Origin: JANXUR01 sp038229415
GTDB lineage: Bacteria; Acidobacteriota; Terriglobia; Terriglobales; Acidobacteriaceae
Length of the DNA: 64,000 nt
NCBI GenBank assembly: GCA_038229415.1
Contig: JBBROM010000013.1
Coordinates: 58,211-122,210, forward strand
Direction: 5' to 3'
Below, one piece after another: positions 35,212 to 44,115 of this stretch. Position numbers and translations under genes: made by a program. Every line of letters begins with the position of its first letter. Position 1 is the first letter of the stretch. Under the pieces are notes generated by a model. The model had not been told where the DNA came from. It did not search any database and was given only the letters and a program-made list of their open reading frames with translations.

Positions 35212-37443
35212 TTAGACTTCGACGACTGGCAAGGTTACAGATCGCCGGGATAGAGGCTTGGGAGGCGTCTTTCGCGGTTTTGGCTCGGCCACCAGATCGC
35301 TCTGTTTGGTCTCCCGGTCACTCGCATACGGAATATCCTGCAATTGAGCCTTGCCCTCGACCAGTGCGATCAGGAAGTCCTGTGCGCTGAAAAGCGGGGC
35401 GTCGTCAGCGGCAGCGGCTCGCTCGTACTTCCCTTCGTGGGTGAGCACACGCGCCTTCTTGGTGTCCGCCAGATAAGCCGCGAGAATCTCTTCACGCAGC
35501 CGGGCGCGCAGCTTAGCGTCACGGATAGGAAACAGCACCTCGACGCGTTCATACAAATTGCGATGCATCCAGTCGGCGCTGCCAGCAAAGACCTCTTCTT
35601 TGCCACCATTGGCAAAAAGGTAGATGCGGCTATGCTCCAGAAAGCGACCCACGATGCTACGCACGCGGATGTTGTCGCTAACGCCGGGAATCCCTGGGCG
35701 CAAAGCACAGATGCCACGCACGATCAGGTCAATCTGCACACCCGCTTGGGATGCACGATACAGCGCGTGAATCGTCTTCTTGTCGAGCAGGGCGTTCATC
35801 TTGGCGATGATGCGCGCCGGGCGACCAGCGCGGGCATGTTCTGCCTCGCGCTCGATCAATTCAAGGGAACGCCGGGAGAGGTTCAGTGGCGAAACCAGCA
35901 GCGGTTCATAGCTTGACTGTTCGGAATAGGCCGTGAGGTACGAGAACACGTCGCTCACCGCACTGGTAATCTGCGGATCGGCCGTCATCAAGCTGAGGTC
36001 GGTATAGAAGCGCGCAGTAACCGTGTTGTAGTTGCCGGTGCCGAGGTGGGCGTAGCGCCGGGTGACGCCATCAGGGTCGCGGCGTACCAGCAGCGCCAGC
36101 TTGCAGTGCGTCTTGAGCCCGACTACGCCGTGAAACACTTGCACGCCAGCATCTTCTAGTTCGCGCGCCCAGCGAATGTTTGAAGCTTCGTCGAAACGGG
36201 CACGAAGTTCGACCACCGCAGTCACTTCTTTTGTCGCTGCCGCCTCGATCAACGCGGGGACCACGCGCGAATGCTCACCGGCGCGATACAGGGTTTGCTT
36301 GATGGAAAGGATGCGTTCGTCCTCCGCAGCAGACTCGATCAGTGCCACCACCGGCTCATAGGAGTCGTAGGGATGATGCAGGAGAATGTCGTTACGGCGA
36401 ATCTCCTCGAACAGATCTTCCGTCTTGGGTGCAAGCCGATATTCGCGGGGAGCAAACGGGCGGAACTTCAGATCCGGACGATTGGTTTGCTCACAAATGT
36501 TCATCAAGCGGCTGAGGTTCACTGGCCCGTCGGTACGAAAGACCTGCCAGTCTTCGAGGTCGAAGTTAACTTGCAAACGCTCGGTGATCTCAGGACTAGT
36601 GCCCTCTTCAATTTCCAGCCGGACGACATCGCCCTTGCGCCGGTTGTGTAGTTCGCCGCGCACCAGTTCCAGCAGCGAACGCGTCTCTTCTTCCTGCACA
36701 TAAAGGTTGCTGTTGCGAGTGGCGCGGAAGGCGGCGGAGGCCATCACTTCGTAGCCCCGGTACATTTCCTTGGCATGATGCGCGACCAGATCGGCGAGAA
36801 AGATGTAGTCGGTAGTGTTCTTTGAGGGCAGTCGCACCAAGCGCGGAAGCGCGCGGGGCACGGTGACAACTCCGGTATAAATCAGATTCGAACGATTGCG
36901 CTTGAGCAGAAATGCCAGGCAAAGTGCCTTGTTGATCACGCGCGGGAACGGATGCGACGGATCAATCGTGACTGGCGTAAGCAGCGGATCAAGTTCGCGG
37001 TCGCAGTAGTCGTCCACAAACGCGCGTTCCTGCGCATCCAGTTCGTCTATACCAAGAACGCGGATGCCTTCGGCGGCCAGCGCCGGATGTAGGCGATCAT
37101 TCCAGCAGCGATACTGCGCGGCCAGAAAATCGTGCGTCTCTCGCGCCACCAGTTCACGCTGCTGGAGCAGTGTGATGCCATCGGGCAGGGTAAGCACGTG
37201 GCCGTCTTCAATCTGCTGCACCAATCCCGCCAGGCGAATCTCGAAGAATTCGTCGAGATTGCTGGCGGTGATAGAGAGAAATTTAATGCGCTCCAGCAGC
37301 GGATTCGACTCGTCCTCTGCCTCTTCCAGCACACGCCGGTTGAAGGCCAGCCATGACATCTCGCGGTTGAGCAGGTAAGAGGGATCGTCCACCGGCAGGT
37401 CAGGCATCTTCGCTCCGTTCGCGGATGTGGCAGGCTCGGGCAT
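35212..37443 (-). CDS. ppk1: Polyphosphate kinase 1
   Basis: Ppk1 makes polyphosphate from ATP through a phosphohistidine intermediate. The 743-residue length is typical. The N-terminal domain shows YLLNREMSWLAFNRRVLEEA and ASNLDEFFEIR. The autophosphorylated histidine is His446 in VGLKTHCKLALLV, followed by RRYAHLGTGNYN. The C-terminal part contains IYLFANGGKEEVFAGSADWM. The gene begins four bases after a small exported gene and is followed by sixA, so the three are probably one operon. Confidence 0.97.
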   Translation of the reverse strand: MPEPATSANGAKMPDLPVDDPSYLLNREMSWLAFNRRVLEEAEDESNPLLERIKFLSITASNLDEFFEIRLAGLVQQIEDGHVLTLPDGITLLQQRELVARETHDFLAAQYRCWNDRLHPALAAEGIRVLGIDELDAQERAFVDDYCDRELDPLLTPVTIDPSHPFPRVINKALCLAFLLKRNRSNLIYTGVVTVPRALPRLVRLPSKNTTDYIFLADLVAHHAKEMYRGYEVMASAAFRATRNSNLYVQEEETRSLLELVRGELHNRRKGDVVRLEIEEGTSPEITERLQVNFDLEDWQVFRTDGPVNLSRLMNICEQTNRPDLKFRPFAPREYRLAPKTEDLFEEIRRNDILLHHPYDSYEPVVALIESAAEDERILSIKQTLYRAGEHSRVVPALIEAAATKEVTAVVELRARFDEASNIRWARELEDAGVQVFHGVVGLKTHCKLALLVRRDPDGVTRRYAHLGTGNYNTVTARFYTDLSLMTADPQITSAVSDVFSYLTAYSEQSSYEPLLVSPLNLSRRSLELIEREAEHARAGRPARIIAKMNALLDKKTIHALYRASQAGVQIDLIVRGICALRPGIPGVSDNIRVRSIVGRFLEHSRIYLFANGGKEEVFAGSADWMHRNLYERVEVLFPIRDAKLRARLREEILAAYLADTKKARVLTHEGKYERAAAADDAPLFSAQDFLIALVEGKAQLQDIPYASDRETKQSDLVAEPKPRKTPPKPLSRRSVTLPVVEV

Positions 37444-37447
37444 TCAG

Positions 37448-37864
37448 CTATTTCTTGGGCGCTGTCTGCGCTGGTTCAGGAGTCGCGCGCAAGGGTTGAG
37501 CTGTAGTCCGGTGGGAAATATAGACCCGCAGATCAGTCCCGGAGGGGCGCTTCAGGAAGAGATCCCGCTTGATCACGCGAACCTGCATGGCATCACCTTC
37601 ATGCCAAACATCCTCGGGGAACGGCGCGCCTTCGTCATGCGGAATATATTGTCCGCTATAAACGTCCGCCCCGACTTGCACGCTCAGATCGAACACATCA
37701 TCGTCGGTCTGGATCGGTGTATTAGATTGCCACGCCACGGTGCGGGCGCGCTTGGTGTGCTGCAAGGAGGTTAGGACGCCTTTGGCGTAGTCCGGCCCCT
37801 TGGCGGCGAACGAGGCAACGGCCATGCACATTGCAAGAATCAGAAGGATCGCGGTGTTTCTCAT
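37448..37864 (-). CDS. Small exported hypothetical protein upstream of ppk1
   Basis: About 138 residues with a signal peptide (MRNTAILLILAMCMAVASFA). The mature part is short, beta-rich and ends with a Pro/Ala/Thr/Lys tail; no family is recognised. ATG at 37864 chosen because the signal peptide starts there; an open frame continues ten codons upstream. It ends four bases before ppk1, so it is probably the first gene of the ppk1-sixA operon and may act in the periplasm in phosphate metabolism by association only. Confidence 0.7.
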   Translation of the reverse strand: MRNTAILLILAMCMAVASFAAKGPDYAKGVLTSLQHTKRARTVAWQSNTPIQTDDDVFDLSVQVGADVYSGQYIPHDEGAPFPEDVWHEGDAMQVRVIKRDLFLKRPSGTDLRVYISHRTTAQPLRATPEPAQTAPKK

Positions 37865-37943
37865 CACTGCCTCAGTATAAGCCCGGCGCCTCACAGCCCT
37901 GTATGGGTTATCAAAACGCCGCAGTCCTTAGATGGTAATAGAC

Positions 37944-37980
37944 GGTAAAAACGGCGCCGGAATGAAACCGGCGCCGTCGA
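37944..37980 (-). terminator. Rho-independent terminator after the porin gene
   Basis: On the minus strand ACGGCGCCGG-TTTCATT-CCGGCGCCGT followed by TTTT: a ten-base-pair GC-rich stem with a T run, just after the porin stop. It separates pstS-porin from the ppk1 operon. Confidence 0.92.
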
Positions 37981-37997
37981 ATCGGTTAAGCCTCCAC

Positions 37998-39704
37998 CTA
38001 GAAACTGTAGACGAGGTCGAACTGCAACCGCTTCAGGTAAGGGTCATTACTGCCCGGCTTCACGCCGCTGGCCAACCGTGCGTTCAGCAGGGTCGAATCC
38101 AGAGTGTGACCATACCAGTACGTGAAGTTGGCCGAGGTGTTCGGAGCCACCTTCCACAGACCAAAGATGCGATGCTGCTCGATGTTGGTAGGAGCGCGCT
38201 GATCAGATTCATTAAACGACGCAATCGCTGAGTCCTGCTCCTGGTGGTTGAAGGCATAGCCAATCTGGATATCACCCTTGTTTCGGTTCTGTCCGAGGCT
38301 GGCCTCAAAGTAGAACGCCTTGTTCTGTTTACCCTCAACTATGTTTGTGACCAAACCGCCCTTGTCCACCGTCGGCACGTTGCCCGCAGCACGCAGGTTG
38401 TTCAGGTATTCAAACGTGTAGTTGACCGGGAGCTTAGAGGACAGCTTGCCCTCGCCCGTCTTGATCTGCGCAGCGATGATGAAATCGGAGTACAGGAAGC
38501 CGGAGAGGAAGTGCTGCGTCACGTTGCCCTTGGAGTCGACCGTAGTGAAGGTTGCGTTGGTGACGCCGTTGGGGCCAAAAGCGCAGTTGGCATACTTGTT
38601 TGTCAGGCCATTGCCGGTCGCGCAACCCGGACCCGATCCTGGAACTGGCAGTGGGCCGATCGGAGGAACTGCGGTGGCGCTCCCCGTCGTAGTGGCACCG
38701 ACAGCGAATGCCGAAGCATTCAGGATGGCATCCGCCTTGTTGAAGTTCAGGAGCGTGTAGGACGGGGTCAAAGTGACACGCCCGTTCATGAACTGCATCC
38801 GCGACGAAACCGACCCGCCGAGAGCGTAGGAATCCGCGCCGCCGCCGACTTCGTTGTACAGCAACTGGATGCCCTGCAAGGTCACGTTCTTGACGACCTT
38901 CTGGCTGGCCAAATCGAAGGAAAACTTTTCGTTGAAGCCTTCGGGATTCAAATCGGGATCGAACGTGTCTGAAGTGCGGGTCCAGCTGTAGGCAAACTTG
39001 CCGCCAGTAAGCGCGAGCCACTTGTGCGCACGCGGATTGTAGGTGATGTAGCCACGATCAATACCAATCGTCTTCTTTTCGAAGAAGTTATTAAAGGACT
39101 CGTTCGTCGAGGTCGGATCTGCAATGATGCCCGACGCCAGCGAAACGCCTGCGAAGAAGTCCTCGCTCAACTTGCCATCAAATCCAAAGCGGACGCGGAT
39201 GCGAGCGCGGTTACGGTCGGCAACGCCCTGCTGAAAGAAGCTCTCTCCGCGGACACGGAGATCGCCATTCCAGCGGAAGCGTCCGAGTGTGGTTTCCAGA
39301 CCGTTCACGCGCTTCTGCTCATCAATCGAGTTTTGCGCGTTGTTGGCAAGGGTAGTTTGGACGTCGGCCACCTGGCTGTTGAGCTTGTCAAATGATTCCT
39401 TGGGAACCGAGGCGGTTTCCACGGCCGTCGCCTTGTCGTTGGCGGCAGTGGCGGATGCCTTGGCGTCCGCAAGCTGTTGCTGCGTCTGCTGCCAAGCGGC
39501 GTCACGAGCAGCCATCTGCTGCTTGAGAGCCTCGATTTGCGCGGATTGCGCAGCCAGTGCGTCACGCAGGGCTTTTACGTCGTCGGCGGTTACCGCAGGG
39601 ACCGCAGGAGCGTCGTCCTTCTTCATCTTCTTGGTGGCGGCCCCAGCATTCACGAGCAGCGATGCAGCGGCCAGCAGCACCGTGCCAAACTTAACAGACT
39701 TCAT
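37998..39704 (-). CDS. Outer-membrane porin (putative phosphate-island porin)
   Basis: A 568-residue putative porin. A signal peptide (MKSVKFGTVLLAAASLLVNA) is followed by a Lys/Ala-rich linker and a predicted coiled coil (about residues 40-140, heptad-like QIEALKQQMAARDAAWQQ). A beta-barrel with many alternating strands follows and the protein ends in QFDLVYSF, with the terminal Phe used by the outer-membrane assembly machinery. The layout fits the Porin_5 type 'putative porin' family. Between pstS and ppk1, it probably lets phosphate or polyphosphate pass, as OprP/OprO do, but this is inference from position. Confidence 0.85.
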   Translation of the reverse strand: MKSVKFGTVLLAAASLLVNAGAATKKMKKDDAPAVPAVTADDVKALRDALAAQSAQIEALKQQMAARDAAWQQTQQQLADAKASATAANDKATAVETASVPKESFDKLNSQVADVQTTLANNAQNSIDEQKRVNGLETTLGRFRWNGDLRVRGESFFQQGVADRNRARIRVRFGFDGKLSEDFFAGVSLASGIIADPTSTNESFNNFFEKKTIGIDRGYITYNPRAHKWLALTGGKFAYSWTRTSDTFDPDLNPEGFNEKFSFDLASQKVVKNVTLQGIQLLYNEVGGGADSYALGGSVSSRMQFMNGRVTLTPSYTLLNFNKADAILNASAFAVGATTTGSATAVPPIGPLPVPGSGPGCATGNGLTNKYANCAFGPNGVTNATFTTVDSKGNVTQHFLSGFLYSDFIIAAQIKTGEGKLSSKLPVNYTFEYLNNLRAAGNVPTVDKGGLVTNIVEGKQNKAFYFEASLGQNRNKGDIQIGYAFNHQEQDSAIASFNESDQRAPTNIEQHRIFGLWKVAPNTSANFTYWYGHTLDSTLLNARLASGVKPGSNDPYLKRLQFDLVYSF

Positions 39705-39745
39705 GAGTTCTCCTTAGTTCGCCTCGTGGCAATCAGGCGTGGTTC

Positions 39746-39773
39746 TAAAATTTGCACCGGCCCCGAGGCCGGG
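39746..39773 (-). terminator. Candidate terminator/attenuator between pstS and porin
   Basis: On the minus strand CCGGCC-TCGG-GGCCGG followed by TGCAAATTTTAG: a six-base-pair GC stem with a weak T tract, upstream of the porin start. It may reduce read-through from pstS. Confidence 0.45.
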
Positions 39774-39797
39774 CACATAACACAAGCCTTCCAAGCA

Positions 39798-39828
39798 CAT
39801 CTGCCTGTTCACTCGAAACAGGCAGATG
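39798..39828 (-). repeat. Perfect 12-bp inverted repeat downstream of pstS
   Basis: CATCTGCCTGTT and AACAGGCAGATG flank a seven-base loop, 22 bases after the pstS stop. It lacks a T run, so it is more likely an mRNA-stabilising or partial-termination hairpin than a standard terminator. Confidence 0.7.
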
Positions 39829-39849
39829 CCCCTCCAACTACGATTGTTC

Positions 39850-40857
39850 TTAGTGCACGTTCTTGATCGCGACCTTGACCTTTTCCGCTACCGCTGCGGG
39901 AAGCGGCGCATAGGTTAGCGCACCCGCCATGCCCTGTCCGTCGTTCACCATCCAGTTCAGGAAGCCGTTGATCAGCTTGCCCTTGTTGGCGTCCTTCGAC
40001 TTCTCGGGAATCAGCAGCCAGGTAAAGCTGGAGATCGGATACGCATCCTTGCCGGGGGCGTTGGTGATGGAAACCCGGAAATCTGCAGGCATGGATTTAA
40101 CCGAAGCAGCCGCGGCCGTAACGCTTTCCAGCGAGGCCTTTACAAAGTTGCCGCCCGAGTTGCGAACCACACCGTAAGGAATCTTGTTCTGCACGGCGTA
40201 GATCAACTCGATGTAGCCAATGGAGCCAGGCAGTGTACGAATCTGGCCAGCCACACCCTCATTCCCCTTGCCGCCTAGGCCGGTGGGCCACTTTACAGAA
40301 GTGCCCTTCCCGCTGCTATCCTTCCACTCATTGCTCACCTTGGAAAGGTAGTCGGTGAAGATGTAGGTGGTGCCACTGCCGTCGGAACGGTGCAGGGTGA
40401 CAATGTTCTGGTTAGGAAACGTGACGCCGGGGTTAATTTTGGCGATGCGCGGATCGTTCCAGTTCGCAATTTTGCCCAGAAAGATGTCGGCCAGAACATC
40501 GGGCGTGAACTTGAGTTCCCCGTTGACTCCTGGAATGTTGTACGCGGGAACCACCGCGCCCAGAACCGTGGGAATGTGTAGAAGCTTGCCGTTGTATTGC
40601 GACAGTTGCTCGTCGGTCATGGGACCATCGCTGGCGCCAAAATCAACCGTGCCAGCCAATACCTGGCGAATGCCGCCGCCGGAACCAATCGGCTGGTAGT
40701 TGAACTGCACGTCGGGATGAAGCTTGTGGTACTCGCTAAACCACTTGGAATACATAGGGTTAGGGAAGGTGGCCCCTGCCCCGTTGATGGTCGTCTGGCC
40801 CCAGGCCGAGACCACGAAAACTGTTGCGCACAAAACAAGAACGATGCGGCGAATCAC
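39850..40857 (-). CDS. pstS: Phosphate-binding protein PstS
   Basis: The periplasmic receptor of the high-affinity phosphate importer, 335 residues with a signal peptide (IVLVLCATVFVVSAWGQ). Typical segments are INGAGATFPNPMYSKWFSEY, QPIGSGGGIRQVLAGTVDFGASD and LHRSDGSGTTYIFTDYLSK, which line the phosphate site. Start is GTG at 40857 with AGGAGG 11 bases upstream. It is separated from pstCAB-phoU by about 7 kb, with ppx, sixA, ppk1 and the porin between. A strong PHO box lies upstream. Confidence 0.96.
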   Translation of the reverse strand: MIRRIVLVLCATVFVVSAWGQTTINGAGATFPNPMYSKWFSEYHKLHPDVQFNYQPIGSGGGIRQVLAGTVDFGASDGPMTDEQLSQYNGKLLHIPTVLGAVVPAYNIPGVNGELKFTPDVLADIFLGKIANWNDPRIAKINPGVTFPNQNIVTLHRSDGSGTTYIFTDYLSKVSNEWKDSSGKGTSVKWPTGLGGKGNEGVAGQIRTLPGSIGYIELIYAVQNKIPYGVVRNSGGNFVKASLESVTAAAASVKSMPADFRVSITNAPGKDAYPISSFTWLLIPEKSKDANKGKLINGFLNWMVNDGQGMAGALTYAPLPAAVAEKVKVAIKNVH

Positions 40858-40908
40858 TATTTGCGTTCCTCCTAAGTTGGGAGTTCTCTCTTGTTTCTAG
40901 CGGCGGCT

Positions 40909-40926
40909 TGTTACAAACCTGTTACA
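40909..40926 (-). promoter_or_regulatory. PHO box upstream of pstS
   Basis: On the minus strand TGTAACA-GGTT-TGTAACA: two identical seven-base units with four bases between, an 11-base period. This matches the CTGTMAY-N4-CTGTMAY layout bound by PhoB-type regulators. TAGAAA about nine bases downstream could be the -10 element, as expected when the box replaces the -35. Confidence 0.75.
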
Positions 40927-41042
40927 GCTGGGTGAATATCTCTTGAAACGCCCTAAGCGCTTTGCCATTTGTAACCATCCAAGCGAAACATTCTGGACCA
41001 ACCCGAGTCCACCGCCAACCCAAATACGACACGAAATAACTG

Positions 41043-41063
41043 TGTCTATGTGTATTATAGACA
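41043..41063. repeat. Inverted repeat between pstS and the TPR-like gene
   Basis: TGTCTAT-GTGTATT-ATAGACA, a seven-base perfect inverted repeat in an AT-rich stretch. On the minus strand it contains TATAAT (41059-41054), so it could be a promoter -10 embedded in an operator for a longer pstS transcript, or a weak terminator of the gene ending at 41103. Confidence 0.45.
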
Positions 41064-41102
41064 TTTATTTCAACCAGCAATTTTTGGCCGCCTTTTACAA
41101 TT

Positions 41103-41993
41103 TTAGGGAGTCTGCTCCAGCCGCTTTATCGCTTCGCCAAACAAAGGATTGGCCGGAAAATCTCTGCGCAGGGCTTCCAGCAGGGTGCGCGCCTCGGTCT
41201 TGTTCTTGTCCCGCACGTAGGCAATCGCCAACAGGATTTTGGCGAACGGAGCCAAATATCGCCCGCCGGAAGCGGTCTTCTTCAGGTCTGCTAGCCCACC
41301 TTGCTTGTCAGCGTCAATGCCGCCCAAACGCACCAGCCAGCGCAAAGGTGCAATCAGGGATCCGGTCAGGTACTTGGCAAATCCCGTGGCCACGTAGGCA
41401 TCGTCAAAGTGCGAATCGAGGGCCAGTAGCCGCTGGCCGTACAACGTCGAAAGCCGGGTATACCGCAACGATGAAAAATTCTGCTTAGCGATCAAACCGG
41501 CCCAGTCCGCCCGCAGACCGTTCGCTAAAGTCAGTGCGAACAGCGCATCCTGATCGTTCGCGTTCGCGGCCAGGCGTTTGTTTGCAATGCTATCCGCATG
41601 CACCAAGATCGCTTCCATTTGCTGATTTACGTGTTCATCGGCCGTGAGCCTGGTCTTGGAATGAAACCAATCATCATTTTCCAGCAGTTGGGCTTCCAGC
41701 ACTCCTAACCGGTGGAACTCTCCGAAGAGCAGCCCCGACGCTTCCCCCACAAACCCAACGGGATCGTCCGGATGAGCGGCCTGCCAGCACCGGAACTCCT
41801 CCTGCGCTGGCGTGAATTCGAGGTTGTACATTTGGTGGAAGCCACGATCCAGGGAAGGCGTTGCTTTGACCGGATTGACCGTTAAGACGGCCGGTTTACC
41901 GGGACCAGGGGAATTTTCCGCAGAAGAGGAAGCAGCCATGGCATAGCACGTGGCCAGAAAAAACAGCCACGCCCATCTCATGCCATACAACAT
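41103..41993 (-). CDS. Exported TPR-like hypothetical protein
   Basis: About 296 residues with a signal peptide (MRWAWLFFLATCYAMAASSS region) and an alpha-helical body resembling degenerate tetratricopeptide repeats: AQEEFRCWQAAHPDDP near the start and LRRDFPANPLFGEAIKRLEQ at the end. It may scaffold proteins in the periplasm. It starts six bases after the stop of the SpoIIE-type phosphatase gene and is probably in the same operon. No enzyme motif is visible. Confidence 0.75.
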   Translation of the reverse strand: MLYGMRWAWLFFLATCYAMAASSSAENSPGPGKPAVLTVNPVKATPSLDRGFHQMYNLEFTPAQEEFRCWQAAHPDDPVGFVGEASGLLFGEFHRLGVLEAQLLENDDWFHSKTRLTADEHVNQQMEAILVHADSIANKRLAANANDQDALFALTLANGLRADWAGLIAKQNFSSLRYTRLSTLYGQRLLALDSHFDDAYVATGFAKYLTGSLIAPLRWLVRLGGIDADKQGGLADLKKTASGGRYLAPFAKILLAIAYVRDKNKTEARTLLEALRRDFPANPLFGEAIKRLEQTP

Positions 41994-41998
41994 CACAG

Positions 41999-43633
41999 CT
42001 AGACTCCGGGGCCGCTGTAGGTGATTTCCACTACCGTGCAGTCGTCGGTTAGCGGATGCCCGGCGCGGAAGTCATCCACGGCCCGCAGTATCTCGTCCAG
42101 CGTTCCGCCTGCTTCAATCACTGCATCAAGACGGGGATTGTCGAAAAAATCGCCAGCGGCGTTCTCTGCTTCGGTTACGCCATCGGTCACGATAATCATG
42201 CGGTCGCCCGGTTCGAGCTTCACCCTCATACTGGAATATTCTGCGGATGGAATCAACCCAACCGGCATACAGCCATCGCTCGGGCGACTCACTTTGCCGT
42301 TGAGCACAAACACGGGAGCCACGTGACCACAGTTGACGAATTCAAGCTCGCCGTCGGCTCGCAGATCAGCCAGAACTGCGGTGGCGTACTTGGCACTCAG
42401 ACTTTTGGCGCAGAGATACGAATTAATGGCAGACAGCGTCTCGCATAGCGGCACGCCGGTCTTGAGGTGCGAATAGAACATGCCTTGCAGGGTCGAGGCC
42501 AGCAGCGCAGCCGAAACGCCTTTGCCGGAAACGTCAGCCAGCACAAACCCCAAAGACTGAGGCGTTGCCACCACGTCGTAGAAGTCACCACCCACCTGTT
42601 TGCAGGCGAAGTTGCGGGCGCGCAGCTTGGCAAACGCCACGTCGGGAACATTGACGGTCAGCAGACCCTGCTGAATCGAGGCGGCAATGGTCAACTCCTG
42701 CTCCATGCGTCGAGAGGCTTCTTCGGCTTCCACCAAGCGAGCTTTTTCCAGCAGCGAAGCGGCTTCGGTCGCGATGGTTTGCAAGATGTCGCGACTCACG
42801 TTGGAGAAGTCGCGGGCGCGGTAGCGGGCATCCACATAGAGCGCGCCAATCACGTCACTGCCCGACTGGCCCCGCAATGGAATACAGATCACGGTGCGCA
42901 GGTCAAAGGCCACCACCGATTGCCGCATCGCCATGTCGCCCGACTGACTGGTGTCGGTGAGCATAAACGCCGCATTGGCTCGCATCGCGTCCTGCAAGAT
43001 GGATTGCGAGATGGTGGCGTCGTCCGAAATCTCATCGCCTTTGGAATTGAGGCCCGCCGCAATGCGCAGCGTGCCGTCCAGTTGCTTCAGGAAGACGAAG
43101 CCGCGTTCCGCGCCAGTCAAGCGCAGAGTGGATTCGATGAGGGTGTGGATGATCTCGCCCAACACGCCTGAACTGTTCAGCCGGCGAGCCGCGTCCAGAA
43201 AGATGGTCAGCTTGGCCAGATCAGTGCTGTCGGTGGAACTCTTGAACGTCGCAATCTGACTGAGCAGCAGGGACGCCGAACTGCTCGACGCTGGCTTGGG
43301 ATCAAAGACCACGTGCATGTTGTCGCGCACGCCGAACTCGATCTTGTCGTCCCGCTGCAACTTGTGACGAGAAATCTTCTCGCCATTCACGTAGGTGCCG
43401 TGGCGGCTGTTCTGGTCTATCAGAAAATAGTCGTTGCCTTCGCCGATAAAGGTTGCATGGTCGCGCGATACCCGCGGATCGGAGAACACCAGATCCTTGT
43501 CAGTCTTGCGCCCCACTTCAAACGGCAAGCGAGTTACGTGCACCGACCGCCGTGCGTCGCCCTCGATGATCAAGAGGCTGGGCAGCCGGGACTCACCCGA
43601 GGAGGAACGAATTGTAAAGGTTGTTGCTGCCAT
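41999..43633 (-). CDS. FHA-GAF-SpoIIE (PP2C-type) serine phosphatase
   Basis: A signalling phosphatase of 544 residues. An FHA domain (about residues 25-110) shows EVGRKTDKDLVFSD, RVSRDHA and NSRHGTYVNG, which bind phosphothreonine peptides. A GAF domain follows (about 140-305), then a short coiled coil. The C-terminal SpoIIE/PP2C domain (about 335-540) has the metal-binding GGDFYDV and VLADVSGKGV segments. Such RsbU-like proteins dephosphorylate STAS antagonists such as the one encoded 43 bases upstream. No anti-sigma kinase is adjacent. Confidence 0.92.
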   Translation of the reverse strand: MAATTFTIRSSSGESRLPSLLIIEGDARRSVHVTRLPFEVGRKTDKDLVFSDPRVSRDHATFIGEGNDYFLIDQNSRHGTYVNGEKISRHKLQRDDKIEFGVRDNMHVVFDPKPASSSSASLLLSQIATFKSSTDSTDLAKLTIFLDAARRLNSSGVLGEIIHTLIESTLRLTGAERGFVFLKQLDGTLRIAAGLNSKGDEISDDATISQSILQDAMRANAAFMLTDTSQSGDMAMRQSVVAFDLRTVICIPLRGQSGSDVIGALYVDARYRARDFSNVSRDILQTIATEAASLLEKARLVEAEEASRRMEQELTIAASIQQGLLTVNVPDVAFAKLRARNFACKQVGGDFYDVVATPQSLGFVLADVSGKGVSAALLASTLQGMFYSHLKTGVPLCETLSAINSYLCAKSLSAKYATAVLADLRADGELEFVNCGHVAPVFVLNGKVSRPSDGCMPVGLIPSAEYSSMRVKLEPGDRMIIVTDGVTEAENAAGDFFDNPRLDAVIEAGGTLDEILRAVDDFRAGHPLTDDCTVVEITYSGPGV

Positions 43634-43676
43634 ACAAAGATTCTAGCCGCGCTGCGACCTTTGCGTACGCCAGACT

Positions 43677-44018
43677 CTACCGGAACGACCCCAAGGCTGT
43701 CTCGACGCTTTCGTGAACGTCGAACACGGTCAGCAACTTTGTGATCTGCAGCAAGCCGATGACGCGCGTGCCGAGGTTTGCCAGCTTGAGTTCCGCCTGG
43801 GCCGATGTCGCAGTCGTCTGCAAACTGACCAGCGTGCCGAGACCACCGCTGTCAATGTACGAGACCTTTTTCAGGTCAAGAACGACTTTGGGGGAAGCGG
43901 CGAGAGCAGCCTTAACCACGTCCCGCAAGGCCGCTGCCTCCGGGCCAAATATGATGCGTCCCTCTAGCGAAATAACGTCTACCCCGTGGTGCTGGCTTGA
44001 GGTAATCTTCAGTTCCAT
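43677..44018 (-). CDS. STAS-domain anti-sigma factor antagonist
   Basis: A 113-residue SpoIIAA/RsbV-type STAS protein. The phosphorylatable serine is Ser57 in YIDSGGLGTL. When unphosphorylated it would bind an anti-sigma kinase and free a sigma factor; the neighbouring SpoIIE phosphatase would keep it in that form. GGGAG lies upstream of the ATG. It is first in a likely operon with the phosphatase and the TPR-like gene. Confidence 0.92.
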   Translation of the reverse strand: MELKITSSQHHGVDVISLEGRIIFGPEAAALRDVVKAALAASPKVVLDLKKVSYIDSGGLGTLVSLQTTATSAQAELKLANLGTRVIGLLQITKLLTVFDVHESVETALGSFR

Positions 44019-44115
44019 ATGCGAAAACTCCCTTCGCGGTCACTCCGCTGCTTACCCGGAGTAGCCTAACCCGTACTTTCAGCCATTGCAAGAGCGGGTT
44101 TGGGCGATTCGGTGC

